DNA from: Pseudisothecium myosuroides
Taxonomy: Eukaryota > Streptophyta > Bryopsida > Hypnales > Lembophyllaceae
Assembly (NCBI GenBank): GCA_951799445.1
Contig: OX637290.1
Coordinates: 4,404,501-4,468,500, forward strand
Reading direction: 5' to 3'
DNA length: 64,000 bases
In this document: piece by piece, positions 35,795 to 47,768 of the stretch
How positions within the stretch are numbered: position 1 is the stretch's first letter
Layout: the number at the start of each line of letters is the position of its first letter
The notes under the pieces: generated by a model
The model's input: only the letters and a program-made list of their open reading frames with translations
The model's database searches: none
Told to the model about the DNA's origin: nothing
Program-made: the position numbers and the translations under genes

Positions 35795-38340
35795 GGTGGA
35801 TTAAGTTATAAGCCTTGAAAGGATGGCCCCGCCTTCTAGCCAGGTTCTGGCATAATTATTTTTTACAGCATCTTCAATTCAACCCTAAGAGAACAGGTAT
35901 CAATCCTCTGTCAATTCTAAGAGAACTAGTGGGTTAAGCTAGTGGCCATGAAAGTGCGGCCTTGCCTTCCGGCCACGTGCTTGGAGAATTAATTTTTACA
36001 ACATCCTCAATTCAACCCTAGAAGAATTGGTGTCAACCTTAAAAGAACTAGGTCAACCTTAAGAGAATCGATGTCAACCCTACCTAAACCAATGTCAATT
36101 CTAAGAAAAATGGTAGGTTAAGTTATAGGCCACAGAAGTGTGCCCTTGCCTTTTATCCAGATGCTTGGAAAATTATTTTTTACTACATCCTCAATTCAAC
36201 CCTAAGAAAACTAATAGATTAAGTTACTAGCCATGAAAGTGCGTCCTCGACTTCCAACTAGGTGCTTGCAAAATTATTTTTTTATAGCATCTTCAATTCA
36301 GTCCTAAGATAACTAGTGTCAATTTTAAAAGAACTAGTGTCAACCTCAAGAGAATTGGTGTCAAATCTAAGAGAACTGGTGTTAACCCTAAGGGAATTGG
36401 TGGCTTAACTTACTAGCTTTGAAAAGTGCACCCCCACCTTCCAACAAGGTGCTTGCAAAATTATTTTTTACAACATTCTCAATTCAGCTCTAAAAGAACC
36501 GGTGTCTACCATAAGCAAACTAGTGGATTAAGGTATTGGCTATAAAAATGCACCCCTACCTTCTAGCTAGGTGCTTGCAGAATTAGTTTTTACAACATCC
36601 ACAATACAAACCCAAAAGAATTGGAGTCAATCATGAGAGAACTAGTGTCAACCCTCAAAGAACAATGCACCTTCAAGCTACAAAGCAAAGGGACCGATGA
36701 TTAGTGCGCACGGCAGAGATGAGGCACACGTAGCCACTGGAAGTACACTTACAAAATAGACACTCTATGCTCTAATCATAACATTGTTAAACCTACTAAG
36801 GTGCCTTCTCCCAGGTGGAAGGATAATTCCCGCCTAGATTCTTGGGGGGAGAATTCCTTTATAATGCTCACAACATCATTGGTTGGCCAGAGGTACAATG
36901 TCAATGCATTATGAGTACTAGGGATGCCATTGACTGGAAGAAATACTTTGTTGCTGAGGGGATCCTAATTTGAATAAGCAAAAGGGCCCCCCCCAACAAA
37001 TGTGATTAATGTTATGGATTCTTCTACACCACAACAAAACTAGTGTCAACCCTAACAAAATCGGTGTCAACACTTAGAGAACTCGTGTCGATCCTAAGTG
37101 AACCAGTGGATTAAATTATTGGCTATAAAATGCGGCCACGTGCTTGCAAAATTATTTTTTACGACATCCTCAATTTAACCCTCAGAGAACTGGTGTCAAT
37201 CCTAAAAGAATCAACATCTACCCTAATTGCACAAGTATCAACTGTAAGAGAAGTAGTGGATTAAATTACTAGCCATGAAAATGCATCGCTACTTTCCAGC
37301 CAAGTGCTTGTAAAATTATTTTTTACAGCATCAACAATTTAATCCCAAGAAAATCGGCATGAACCCTAAGAAAATTGGTAGCTTAAGTTACCGGCCATGA
37401 AAGTGTGCCCCCCCTCACCTTCCGCCTAGGTGCTTGCAAAATTAGTTTTTACAGCATCCGCAATTTAGTCTCAAGAAAATTGGCTTCAATCCTAAAAAAC
37501 TAGCGTCAATTCTGAAAGAATGAGACACCTTCAAGCTGCAGTGCAAGTTGTAGAGTGGGAAGGACTTGTGACTGTTGCGCACGGCGGAGATGAAGCATCT
37601 ATGGCCATCAAAAGTGCACCTACAAAATAGACACTCCGTGATTTAACTCTCCCACACCATGACAAAATTGGTGTTGACCTTAAGAGAATTTTGTACTACT
37701 CTAAAAGAACTGACGGGTTAAATTACTGGCTATAAAAGTGCGTCCCCACCTTCCAGCTAGGTGCTTGCAAAATTATTTTTTACAGCATCATCAATTCAAT
37801 CCTAAAGGAACTAGTGTCAATCCTAAGAAAACTAGCGTCAATCCTAAGAAAACTAGCAACAATCCTAAAAGAACGATACACTTGCGAGCTGCGGAGTGAA
37901 GGAACCTACGATTGGTGCGTGTGGCGGAGATGAGGCCTCCGTGGCCTCTGGAAGTGCACCTACAAAATAGACACTCCACGCTTTAATTCTCCCACGCCAT
38001 GGAAATCACTGCTCATGTCCCTTTGATTTTGTCCTAATTGCAATCCAAGTGAGGCCAACTAGAATGAGACTAATCACGTTTGCTGAACTTGAGATTACCT
38101 TAGAGGATCTGGCAAAGAATGCTGCTATAAAACAAATTACTAGTAAGTCTATTCATTGTGTATTGAGAAACCTGCAATCATTCAAAGGCACTCGCAAGTG
38201 ATTATTTTCCCAGATTATTGCTTTATTGGCCATGAAAGTACACCCCCGCCTTCCAGCTAGGTGTTTGCAAAATTAGTTTTTACAACATCTATAATTCAAC
38301 CCAAGAGAATTGGCATCAACCCTAAAGGAAGTGGTGGGGA
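35795..38340 (+). repeat. Degenerate satellite-like array, about 11 higher-order units
   Basis: The block GGCCATGAAAGTGCG...CCTTCCAGCTAGGTGCTTGC...AAATTATTTTTTACAGCATC...TCAATTCAACCCTAAGAGAA recurs about eleven times. It starts near 35806, 35935, 36118, 36212, 36405, 36526, 37112, 37258, 37380, 37709 and 38220. Between blocks is a short tandem of about 20-23 bp (TCAACCCTAAGAGAACTGGTG-like). A third module, CGGAGATGAGG...CTACAAAATAGACACTC, occurs three times (about 36700, 37580 and 37920). All on one strand, highly diverged, non-coding. Confidence 0.8.
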
Positions 38341-41300
38341 ATGTACAGTACCATAGATCATCCAGAGTTTTTTAGGCTTACTAGATCCCAATTTAAGAGC
38401 TTCATTTTTGTAAGGTTTTTGTTTTTATCCCATATCTATATGTATTGATTGAGAACTTTGCACAATTCTCTTTAAACAACTATTGTAATATACACCCCAA
38501 GCATGCTAGTATGTGAGCTTGGGAGCATGAGACCAAGAGTCTAAGAGCCATGGAGCTTCTATTTTTGAGGTATTTCTTTGACCCATGACCATGGTTTAGG
38601 ATCCAAGATTGTAGTTTAGGGAATTTCAATTTTTTTTTATTAAGGAACACAAAATAGGTCGTCATGGTATATTGTAAGAATGCCTCACAAAAATAAAGCC
38701 ATAAAAACCCTCTCAGGGCCGAGACTCCATTCTTGGTGGAGGGAGTTGAGATATTGAAAAATTCATGAAATTCTCCACTAAGTCCATATTACGGATTGAT
38801 AGGTTTAGATAATAGCCGTGTGTGAAATGCAATTGGAGGACATAGAGGTATAGTGCATCATTTTCCACGGTCATAAGTAACATACTTTTGATTGTTTAAC
38901 CAATTCTCTTGAAAACTTTGAAACTTTTTGAATTTGGTAATTCAAGTTATCTTCCACAGTTCTAAGGTATTTACATTTTCCACAGTCATAGGTACTAAAG
39001 TTTTCTAAATATTAAATTTTTTCTAAAATAATCCACCATTTATGAATTTTTTTAAGGATAATCTCTAAAATTTCATTTTTTTTTTGTTCCCAAGCTCTAG
39101 GCTCACGAAACATAGGCTCTAGGATCATGGGCTCACATTTCAAGACATTGGTGTTGTTTAAAAATACACTATTCACATCCTTGAAGAATAGACAAAAACT
39201 ATTCCATCAACATATTTAAATGGATATTCATCATCTAATCTTAATAGCTCCCATAATAAAGTAGGAGGCCCATAAATTGGTCAGATTCTAAATGTGTCCC
39301 GACCTATCCAGGAAAGAGTGACATGGTCCTTGAAATATCTATTATTGTCATTAAAGAGGTAGGTAGGCTTAAAGGGACAATTTATGGACTTTCTATTACT
39401 TTAAGCCCTTGAAGACATTCATAATCAACCCAATGGATGCCATGACTCTTAGGAGTTAAATACTAGGGTCTTCATTCTATTTAGTGTTGTTTTTCAAATA
39501 GTGTTATTCTTACAAACATGGGGCCATACTAAATAGAACTTTTATCATCAATTATTGCAAATTGTACTTCATCCTAAGTTACTATATGCTTTACTTCACT
39601 CCGTATATTGCAAACACAATAACTGGCAAAGATTACACTATATAGGTAATTATAACGCTATTCAATTTATTTTTTTAAACTTGATCATTGAATAGCGTGA
39701 ATTCCTTTAATCATGGGAGCAACATTAAAGAAAATTATCTCAAATAGTATAACAATATCTATTTAGTGAAGACTACATTTAATAGAATAAAGAGTGTGGT
39801 TACTACCTTTGCATTTCAAATTATATTTTCATTTAAACTGGAATTTCAAATGGACCAATCAAAATTTTATATAAGGGAGAAACATCTTAAATCTTTGTTT
39901 TCTCTAATGTGCAAAAATTCTATTATTAAAATGCCTAAAATTTCATTTCTTTTAGTTGGCAAGTGAATGGAGATTTCATGCATATTTTGGTAAGATATTT
40001 CCAAATCATCATTGCAACAGTACGTGCATGTTGATTTAGGAAGTGTACATGGGATGACATCTAATCACCATGTGATTGTGTTCCTACCTTACGTCCCTAA
40101 CATAAGTGGAAAATTAGAGTGTATAGACCATAAAAGTTAACCCCTTTATAGACACATACTGAGTCTAATTGGTCATGTAGGTCTTTTTGTAGGTCATTTT
40201 CCTAATCATTTCCTTAATCTTTGCAAAGTATGTTTCACAATTGTGGTAAATAGTTAATACTCCAATCAAGAATCATTTCATTTAAAGTGAAGGATATAAT
40301 GATTCTATATCAAAAGTACAAGAATCCATTCAAAATTATCTTTGGAGAATGGTAAGAAAGATTTAGTATAATGAAGAAAAATAAAAAGTTGACTATTCAA
40401 AATACTTTTAATGAATGTTAGGCAATTTTTTGAGTTGAATTGAAGATATCCTAAAGTAGAAACATCTAAAAGCATCCACATAAGCATTTGTATATGCTTC
40501 CTAATATTAAATTTTTTTTCATTGGATTTTGTTGCTTGTTGAAAAAAGATCCTAAGTTCGTGTAGAATGTGTTTTTTGGACATATTATGAATATATTATG
40601 AATTTTCAAAGTGTTTATTAAAGGTTTAATCAAAAAGGACATTAAAGTCTCGTGTTCAAAAGGAATATGTTTTTATATGAATATATAGGAGATTGTTTTG
40701 CAACAGGGGTGCAATTAGGTGTAGTTAAATTATTATAGTTGTTTTTTGGCCATTTATAGTTGGAAGTTTGAAGCAAAGTGTAGTAGTATTAAACAAATTA
40801 GAAAATTCAATAAAATAAATAGCTAGATGTAAAATATTGTACAACTGCTGAACTTTTAATCTTAAGCAAATAGGGACCGTCTATCTCAAACACCTCTCAA
40901 ATACATTGTTTTCAAAAGGCATCCCATTTCCAAGGACAATTGTCCACCGAGTGGACAATTGGAAACTCGGGTAGGTTTCTATAAAGTCAAATCTGTGCAA
41001 GCTTTTTAACACATTCTTATAGTAGAATAGAAAAATATTATGTAGTTGAAATTCTAAAAACAAAACTAATTTTCACTCAATGCACTCAAAATGGCAATTT
41101 TAGAACAAATTTAGAACTATTAGCACAAATTCTAGTGTAAGTTAATGAGATTTATTTATTTATTTTTAAATACTTACTTACTTAATTAAGAGGAAGAAAG
41201 CTTTGTGTTGACCATTGGAATTTTGATTCTTTCAAAAAATGGGTACTCCCAAAAAATTGAAATCTTGCCCATGTAATTGTTTTGGAGACATCTTTGACTA

Positions 41301-42430
41301 CGAGATGTTTGAAGGTATGTTAAATTCCTTTATTATCTTTGAAAATTTGCATGTTAATAACTGGCAGAACTACCTACCTAATAGTCTGAGGTCCAAAGTT
41401 GAATCAAACTATACTTGTCTTATAAGGCATGGCCCAAAATCTATATTCTTCTAACTTCAAATGTTATAATCTTGTAATCTATGCAATCAAATAATCTAAA
41501 ATTAATTCTATGAATTCCAATAGTATTCTAGTATATATTTGTACAATTGAAAGTTTCAAAAATGTTTTTATATTTCATTTATTCTTGATGCACCAATTTT
41601 GGACATTTTTGTGAAAAATAGTCTAAGAGCTATAGGGATTATCAATGAGAATTGTGTCTAATTTGCAATATGGAATCTATTGGATTTTCCAAAAGAGAAA
41701 TAGTGAAAGTCTAAACTAAGCGAAGTTGCGGAGATGTCATTACTTTTGGATGAATGAAGCATTGCTTAGGATTAACATCCACACCTTAGATAAAAAAATA
41801 TCTCCATCCACAGTTTATACATTTCAGTCACATCCATGGATGAAGTAGCTGCATCCAATTAATTTACAACCAGTTGCAATCTTAAAAATTTGAATGCAAA
41901 TAAATTAAAAATTAATACAAACAAACAATGCTGATCCCGCATTCCCAACTGAGTTATTCCCATCAGTGCTTTAAAACTGATGCAAACTGTCTGTTGCACG
42001 TTATTGGCACAAAGTTGTTTTGTTTTGTTTTGTTTTTCCCTTGAAACACATGGAATTGGCACTGAGCTTTGACTCTCAACAATGGACTTGCAGTGGGGGG
42101 TAAGCTTACTCAAGCTCAATAGCTCATCCTTTGTACAATTTTTATTTTTTAATATATTTTTTGAAGCAGATGGCATCAACTGAAAGGAGTTGAACGGACA
42201 AAAGTAAAGGCGTCTACTGTAAGCTTAACTTATGTACTATTTGGCTTGCCTTGAAAACTGGAGTGCTTCCAAATTGCAAAGCTGTTTCTGTCTTTCTGTC
42301 AGTTTTTACATTTTCATAAAATTTGGGAGATATTTGGGTGAAATTGGTACACTTCAGTTCTGGTCTTTTTCATCATTCAGTTCAGTTCAAGAGATTTCAA
42401 GCCATCAAGCATTTTACTACAGTATAGTGG
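38341..42430. other. AT-rich intergenic DNA
   Basis: Apart from the 147-bp MITE at 39257, no clear features. CTAGTATGTGAGCTTGGGAGC near 38507 is a diverged piece of repeat P. Confidence 0.5.
39257..39403. mobile_element. Short inverted-repeat MITE, family R
   Basis: 147 bp with ends TAAAGTAGGAGGCCCATAAA and, reversed, TAAAGTAATAGAAAGTCCAT. The ends resemble those of family M. Confidence 0.6.
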
Positions 42431-42432
42431 TA

Positions 42433-43606
42433 CGGTAAGGTCTACTTCATTTACGAATTTTTGCACCCTACTAAGATTAGGTCAACTTTGGGAGGCCCGT
42501 GTATGCTCAAAATTGAATGGAATTTCAAATTTCAAATTGCGTTGGAATCACACTAAAGTCTACTTTATCATCATTACAAACACACATATGTAATTGAAAA
42601 TCATACAAAGAGTTTGATGTTTTCTATACACTATGTACTATCTAGTGTTGCCAACATTTGTGAAAGTTACAACTTGTATTTAGGGCCGCTTTACACTTAG
42701 AGGCCGGGCCAATTTGTTGTGTCAGAGGCCAAGAATCCTCACCTCTGATTGGACAAAGGGCTGAAATTAGCCCCAACCCCTTTACACCTAGAGGCCGGGC
42801 CAATTTGGTGGAATGAATTTTTTATTCAAAAAAGACATGATCTGACATGGCCCGAGCTTGGGGAATTGGGTGCACTAAGAATGGAAGGCCAATTCTTGAC
42901 CTTGGGGCCAATTTCAGATTTCAATTAAACAAACTTATTTTATAAAATATTATTTTTTTCAACAAATCGGATTCATTGGATTTGTGCAATTGGCCTCAAG
43001 GGGAATTGGCCTGGCCTCTAGATGTAAAACGGCCCTGAAAAATGAGAGAAATGGGCTGAAATTTTCATGTTTTTGTTGAATCGGCCTGACTTCTTGGCCT
43101 CAAGGCCTTGACATATGGGAGAATTGGCCCCCGTTATAATCTTATTCTAATGAGTAGTTGAGGCCGGCCTTTAGCCCAAAATAGGCTGAAATTTTGTGCA
43201 ATCGGCCTGGAAGAGAATTGGCCCTGCCTCTAGGTGTAAAGCGGCCCTCAATAGTACATATAAGAAATGAACCTTCATAATTGCTTTAGAGATACTTGAT
43301 CTCATACCACTTGAATTGCTTGTATGATTTCTTGCTTGTTCTTCACCCCATGGCAAAAAAACTTTGGCTATGTTCCAAAGGTTCTCTATGGAATAGTAGG
43401 TAGAGCATAAAAGATCCAAATTGTTGTATGATTCAAAATTATTCATTTTTCCCTTGTTATGAAGTTGAAGTGCACTTCATTGCAATTCCAATGCAATTTG
43501 CGGTTCCAAAATTGGTTCATTTTTTAGCATGCTAGAGCTTCCTGAAGTTGATGAACTTTCTAGAGAAAATTGACTGGAAAATTCGTAAATGAAGTAGACC
43601 TTACTG
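42433..43606. mobile_element. 1.17-kb TA-flanked element J
   Basis: Perfect or near-perfect 29-bp ends (GTAAGGTCTACTTCATTTAC then GAATTTT) and TA at 42431-42432 and 43607-43608. No transposase frame. It contains the nested element 42683-43247. A TA target suggests Tc1/mariner affinity. Confidence 0.75.
42683..43247. mobile_element. GGGCCGCTTTACAC element K nested in J
   Basis: Ends GGGCCGCTTTACACTTAGAG and, reversed, GGGCCGCTTTACACCTAGAG. Flanked by TTA (42680-42682) and TCA (43248-43250), which may be a mutated 3-bp Harbinger-type duplication. A second, inner pair of the same ends (about 42770 and 43035) suggests a related element inserted into it. Confidence 0.7.
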
Positions 43607-43608
43607 TA

Positions 43609-43800
43609 CAATAGAACCTCTTTAAGTCAATTGGTCCTGGACCGGTCTGACAAGATTATGTTTGGGAGGTTTATTGGCCTCTGGAGGGTCATTTTTTGTC
43701 ACAACCTTTGTTATGTGGCCCAGTCCAGGACCGGTCTGACAAGACTGATTTACAGAGGTTTATTTGGCTTATGGAGGATGGCCTTAGGGAGGTTCTATTG
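43609..43800. mobile_element. Emigrant/pogo-like MITE, copy 2
   Basis: Ends CAATAGAACCTCTTTAAG and GGGAGGTTCTATTG. TA 43607-43608 on the left is shared with element J; TA 43801-43802 is on the right. The phrase CCAGGACCGGTCTGACAAGA occurs twice inside. Confidence 0.8.
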
Positions 43801-43802
43801 TA

Positions 43803-45250
43803 GTAAGGATGTTGTCAATAGTTCAGTAGAACTGCCCCGCCAATATAACTCTATAAAAGCCAAAAGCAATTTGAGTAGGTACAAGAAAATTCAAATTTAG
43901 AAAATGGACAAAGAAAATAAACTATTTCAAAAGCTAGCTAAAAGACAAAAATTATAGTGGTGTTGGTAAATCACGGTTACCAAAGTATGTTTCACTCCAA
44001 ATTGCACCATAGAGATAATCATTTCCATTCATTTTGTAATTGTTTCTTCATATTGGTGGCGAATGTATTCCATTGGCATAAGAGGACAAAACTGGGTGCA
44101 AGGGTGGACATGGGCACCATCTGCCTCATTACAGTTACACAAAAATTGTTGAAAATTTGGATCTAATAGTAAAATTGTGTGTTTATTTGCAAATAGAAAA
44201 AAAAATGCAAAGTCATGTTGAATTGCACGTAGAATATTCCACCCGTATTTAGATAAATAGATACTTTTGAATTGCATTTGAATATATAAAGCACCAATAA
44301 TTGATTGTAGGATCATTCATACGGGCACTCATAACATGCTAAAATTAATAAAATGAGACCTATAATGGTAGCACTTCAATGTTTTTTCTTTCTAGCTTGC
44401 TCTATTACCTACTTTTATTCTTTCTTTAACCATTCATGATCTTCCCTATTTATGGTTAAGTTTCTTTGACCATTCACGATCTTTTTTTAGTTGTTGATAT
44501 TTTAACAATTTTTGTAATGGGTGCTCATATTTTAAAGCAAGGATAGTGAGTTGTTTACACCTTCCAAAAAAACATCAAAGTAATCAATTCCATTTCTACT
44601 TTAACATTGTCTATGAAGAAGTGTCAAACACTAGTTGCAAATAGTAGGAAAGCATTAGTTGTAAGGATCAATAAGTATAAACAATTTTCATTTAGTAGCT
44701 CAATCTATTTAGAAATGTAAAACTTCAAATTGGTACTACAAGCTCAAAAATTCATCAACTATAAAACAAATGGTATAGATCATTCAATCAATCATTCATT
44801 CACTTTGATTGTTTTCAAAAAGTACAAGAATTTTGCTTTTTTTATTACTTGCTATCTACACAATTTAGTATTTCTACCACTGGTAGCAATTATAATATGC
44901 ATTTTGCAAAGCATGGTTGTAATGAATACATTTTCAAAAATTATAATTCTAAGAGATTCCCTTGTGATTTGATATTGTGCCATAACTCATGAATGTAGCA
45001 AACAACATATATTCTATATTGATATTGACACAAAAATCAACATGTATAATCAAATATTTGCATCTATAAAAAAATCCAATTTATAAATTGGAGACACTAG
45101 TATGGGTCCTCATTGCAATTATTTATTGTGACATTGAAAGTGGAAATTCAATGAGATATTCAGAGTTAAAACAATGAATTATAGGTACTTCAACCAAGTA
45201 ATCCTACAAGGACATTGCAGACCTAAAAAGTTCAATGGATGACTTCACTA
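43803..45250. other. AT-rich intergenic DNA
   Basis: No supported gene or element ends. Frames of 69-95 codons on both strands look like chance. Confidence 0.55.
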
Positions 45251-46183
45251 TTAACCCCTAAAGGACCATTGTCCCTTTGGGGGACAAATGGGATTTCGGG
45301 CAGGTACCTACGGGCTGAATTTTTGTCGTGATTTTTGAATTTTTTTTGATGATAGAAAAACTGATAAGCTTTGTGTAAATATAATTTCTTTCACATTGAG
45401 TGCCTGGGAACAACAATTATGACCAAATAAGCTCAAAACAAGGGATGGGGGGCAGTCGGGGCAACAAAAAAAATATGGACAAAAATTTTAATTTTTTTTT
45501 ATATATATTTTTTCTCATAGATTATATTTTTGCCTATCTGGGAAAGCTTTTATTTATTTCATTTGGATTTGTTACGAGAAAGTTATGGACATTCTTGTTT
45601 TTCAGGCAGTTAGAGCATCTTCTTGAAAAAAATAACTTGTAAGGTTCATTTCTGAATGCAATTTTTCAAATTTTTCAATTTATTTTTTTGCATGGTTTAG
45701 TTTACTTGCTAGAACAATCTCACCATTGGGATTAGTGCATTTTATATCCATCTAAAATATATGAATATTTTAGATTTTCCTTCTATCTTGTACCTACTTC
45801 TACCTAACAATTTTTTTAAGAATGATAATTAAGTTTTTTTGAATTTTTTTCCTCTAGACTCTCAACTCAATTCTCTACTATAAAGATTTAAAGCTCAAAA
45901 CTCTGTAGTGCAAAAAATTTAAGTTAAAAATGTTTAAAGTCAAAAAATATAGTCCAGCAATGTGCTTAAAAACTTGTTTTTTCACTATAAATGCAGATAT
46001 CTTGAAATCTGTGTGGTGAAAAATTCTTAAAAAATTCCACACATTCTTATACTAGTTAGGCTTAAGATCCTATGGTTAGATGTGCAAAAAATATATTTTT
46101 CAATTTTTTTTATTCTTTGCTATAGAATTGGCAGTTTTGAGTGTTTTCTAGTAGAAAAAAGGCCTTGGGCCTTTAGGGGTTAA
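45251..46183 (+). mobile_element. Family A TTAA element
   Basis: 933 bp from TTAACCCCTAAAGGACCATT to GGGCCTTTAGGGGTTAA. Its inverted relative is 46617-47509. The interior differs from the 2904/48430/50103 subgroup but shares ends and layout. No transposase. Confidence 0.85.
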
Positions 46184-46613
46184 TCATGGAACAATGCGCC
46201 CCCTTATAACCAAGGTAGCAATACATGAAAGTTCAGCCCTCAAAGGGGACACAAGTTTTGAGCCTCCTATTGCAATTATCAAAAAAATAAAAATAAAAAA
46301 TAATTTTTTTATTTTTAAATATTTGGGCGTTGATGTGGCACTATTGGTGCCATGTCAGCGCCACATCAGTTTTTTTAATTTTTTAATTAAAAAATCAATT
46401 TTTTAAAAAACTTTTTTCAATTTTATTCTTTCTATAATTGCATCGTGGGGTGGCGAAAATGAAAAGTTAGCGAACCCTTTGAGGACTGATATTTAATGTA
46501 ATGTCACCAAAATACTCCGATTATTGGACCAATTGTTGCATTCATTGTTTTTACAATTAATAGGGAAGTCATTCATCGGGCCTTTTAGGTCCATAACGTC
46601 TCTACAAGATTAA
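46180..46613. mobile_element. Family C TTAA MITE with a nested family L element
   Basis: Starts at the TTAA shared with the preceding element and ends at TTAA 46610-46613. The right part (GTCACCAAAATACTCCGATT) matches 3802-3950. The middle is the foreign block 46234-46488. Confidence 0.65.
46234..46488. mobile_element. Inverted-repeat element, family L-like
   Basis: Ends CAGCCCTCAAAGGGGACAC and, reversed, CAGTCCTCAAAGGGTTCGC. Contains the hairpin TGATGTGGC...GCCACATCA and an A/T-only tract, as family L does. Confidence 0.6.
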
Positions 46614-46616
46614 CTT

Positions 46617-47509
46617 TCAACCCCTAAAGGACCGAGGCCTTTTTTCTGCCAAAAAACACTGAAAACTGCCATTTCCATAGTAAAGAGTAAAAAAGAAATT
46701 TAATTGTTTTTTTTCCACATCTAACCGTAGGATCTTACACCCAACTAGTATAAAAAAGTGTGGAAAAAATTTCAAATTTTTTGACCGCACAAGTTGCAAG
46801 ATATTTGAATTTTCAGCACATTGCGGGACTACATTTTTTGACTATGAACATTTTTAACTTAAACTTTTTTCACTACAAAGTTTTGAGCTTTAAATGTTTA
46901 TAGTGGAGATTTGAGTTCAGAGTCTAGGAAAAAAAAAAAGATTAAAATTTTCATTCTTAAAAAAATTATTAAGTTGAAGTAGGTAAAAGATAGAAGGAAA
47001 AACTAAAATATTCACATCTTTTAGATGGAATTAAAATTCACTAATCCCAATGGTAAGATTGTTCTAGCAAGTAAATTAAACCATATAATTTTTATTTTTT
47101 TTTAAATTGCAAAAATTGCATTCAGAAATGAATCCTACAAGTTATTTTTTTCAAGAAGATGCTCTAACTGCCTGAAAAATAAGAATGTCCATAACTTTCT
47201 CATAACAAATCCAAATGTAATGAATCAAAGCTTTCCAAATACACAAAAATACAATCTATGAGAAAAAAAATTCAAAAAAAAAAAAAAAAATTGCAATTTT
47301 TTTTTGTTGCCCCCTGTCCCCTGTTTTGAGCTTATTTAATCATAACTTTTGTTCTGAAGCACCGATTGAAAAAATATATATTTTCACGAAGCTAATCAGC
47401 TCTTCTATCTTCAAAGAAATTTCAAAAAATCAGGACAAAATTTTAGCCCGTAGGTACTTGCCCAAAATTGCATTAGTCCCCTGAAGGGACACCGTCCTTT
47501 AGGGGTTAA
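46617..47509 (-). mobile_element. Family A TTAA element, inverted relative to 45251
   Basis: 893 bp from a mutated TCAACCCCTAAAGGACCG to TCCTTTAGGGGTTAA. It reads as the reverse complement of 45251-46183 along its whole length, forming a large inverted pair around a 430-bp spacer. Confidence 0.8.
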
Positions 47510-47768
47510 GCAACAATCATTTGCCTAGAAGAAAGCCCAAAGGAGAATAAAAAATCTCCTTGAAGCAAGGATGGATCTTATTGCTTGTACACAGTTTGTG
47601 AGGTTAAGGCATGCAAAAGTGATTTGGCTTTGGAGCCTAAATGTGGTGCTTGGCAAGCCATAATCACTATTGAAGTGGCTCGAGTAGGTTGAAACATTCC
47701 TCCAAATACAAAAGCACTTGATATCAACAATTTCTCAAAACTAAGCTTGAGGGGCTTAGGTTGTCATT

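Noticed and set aside
35795..38340. CRISPR-like array
   Set aside because: Repeats are too variable, spacers are not unique, and the window is plant nuclear DNA.
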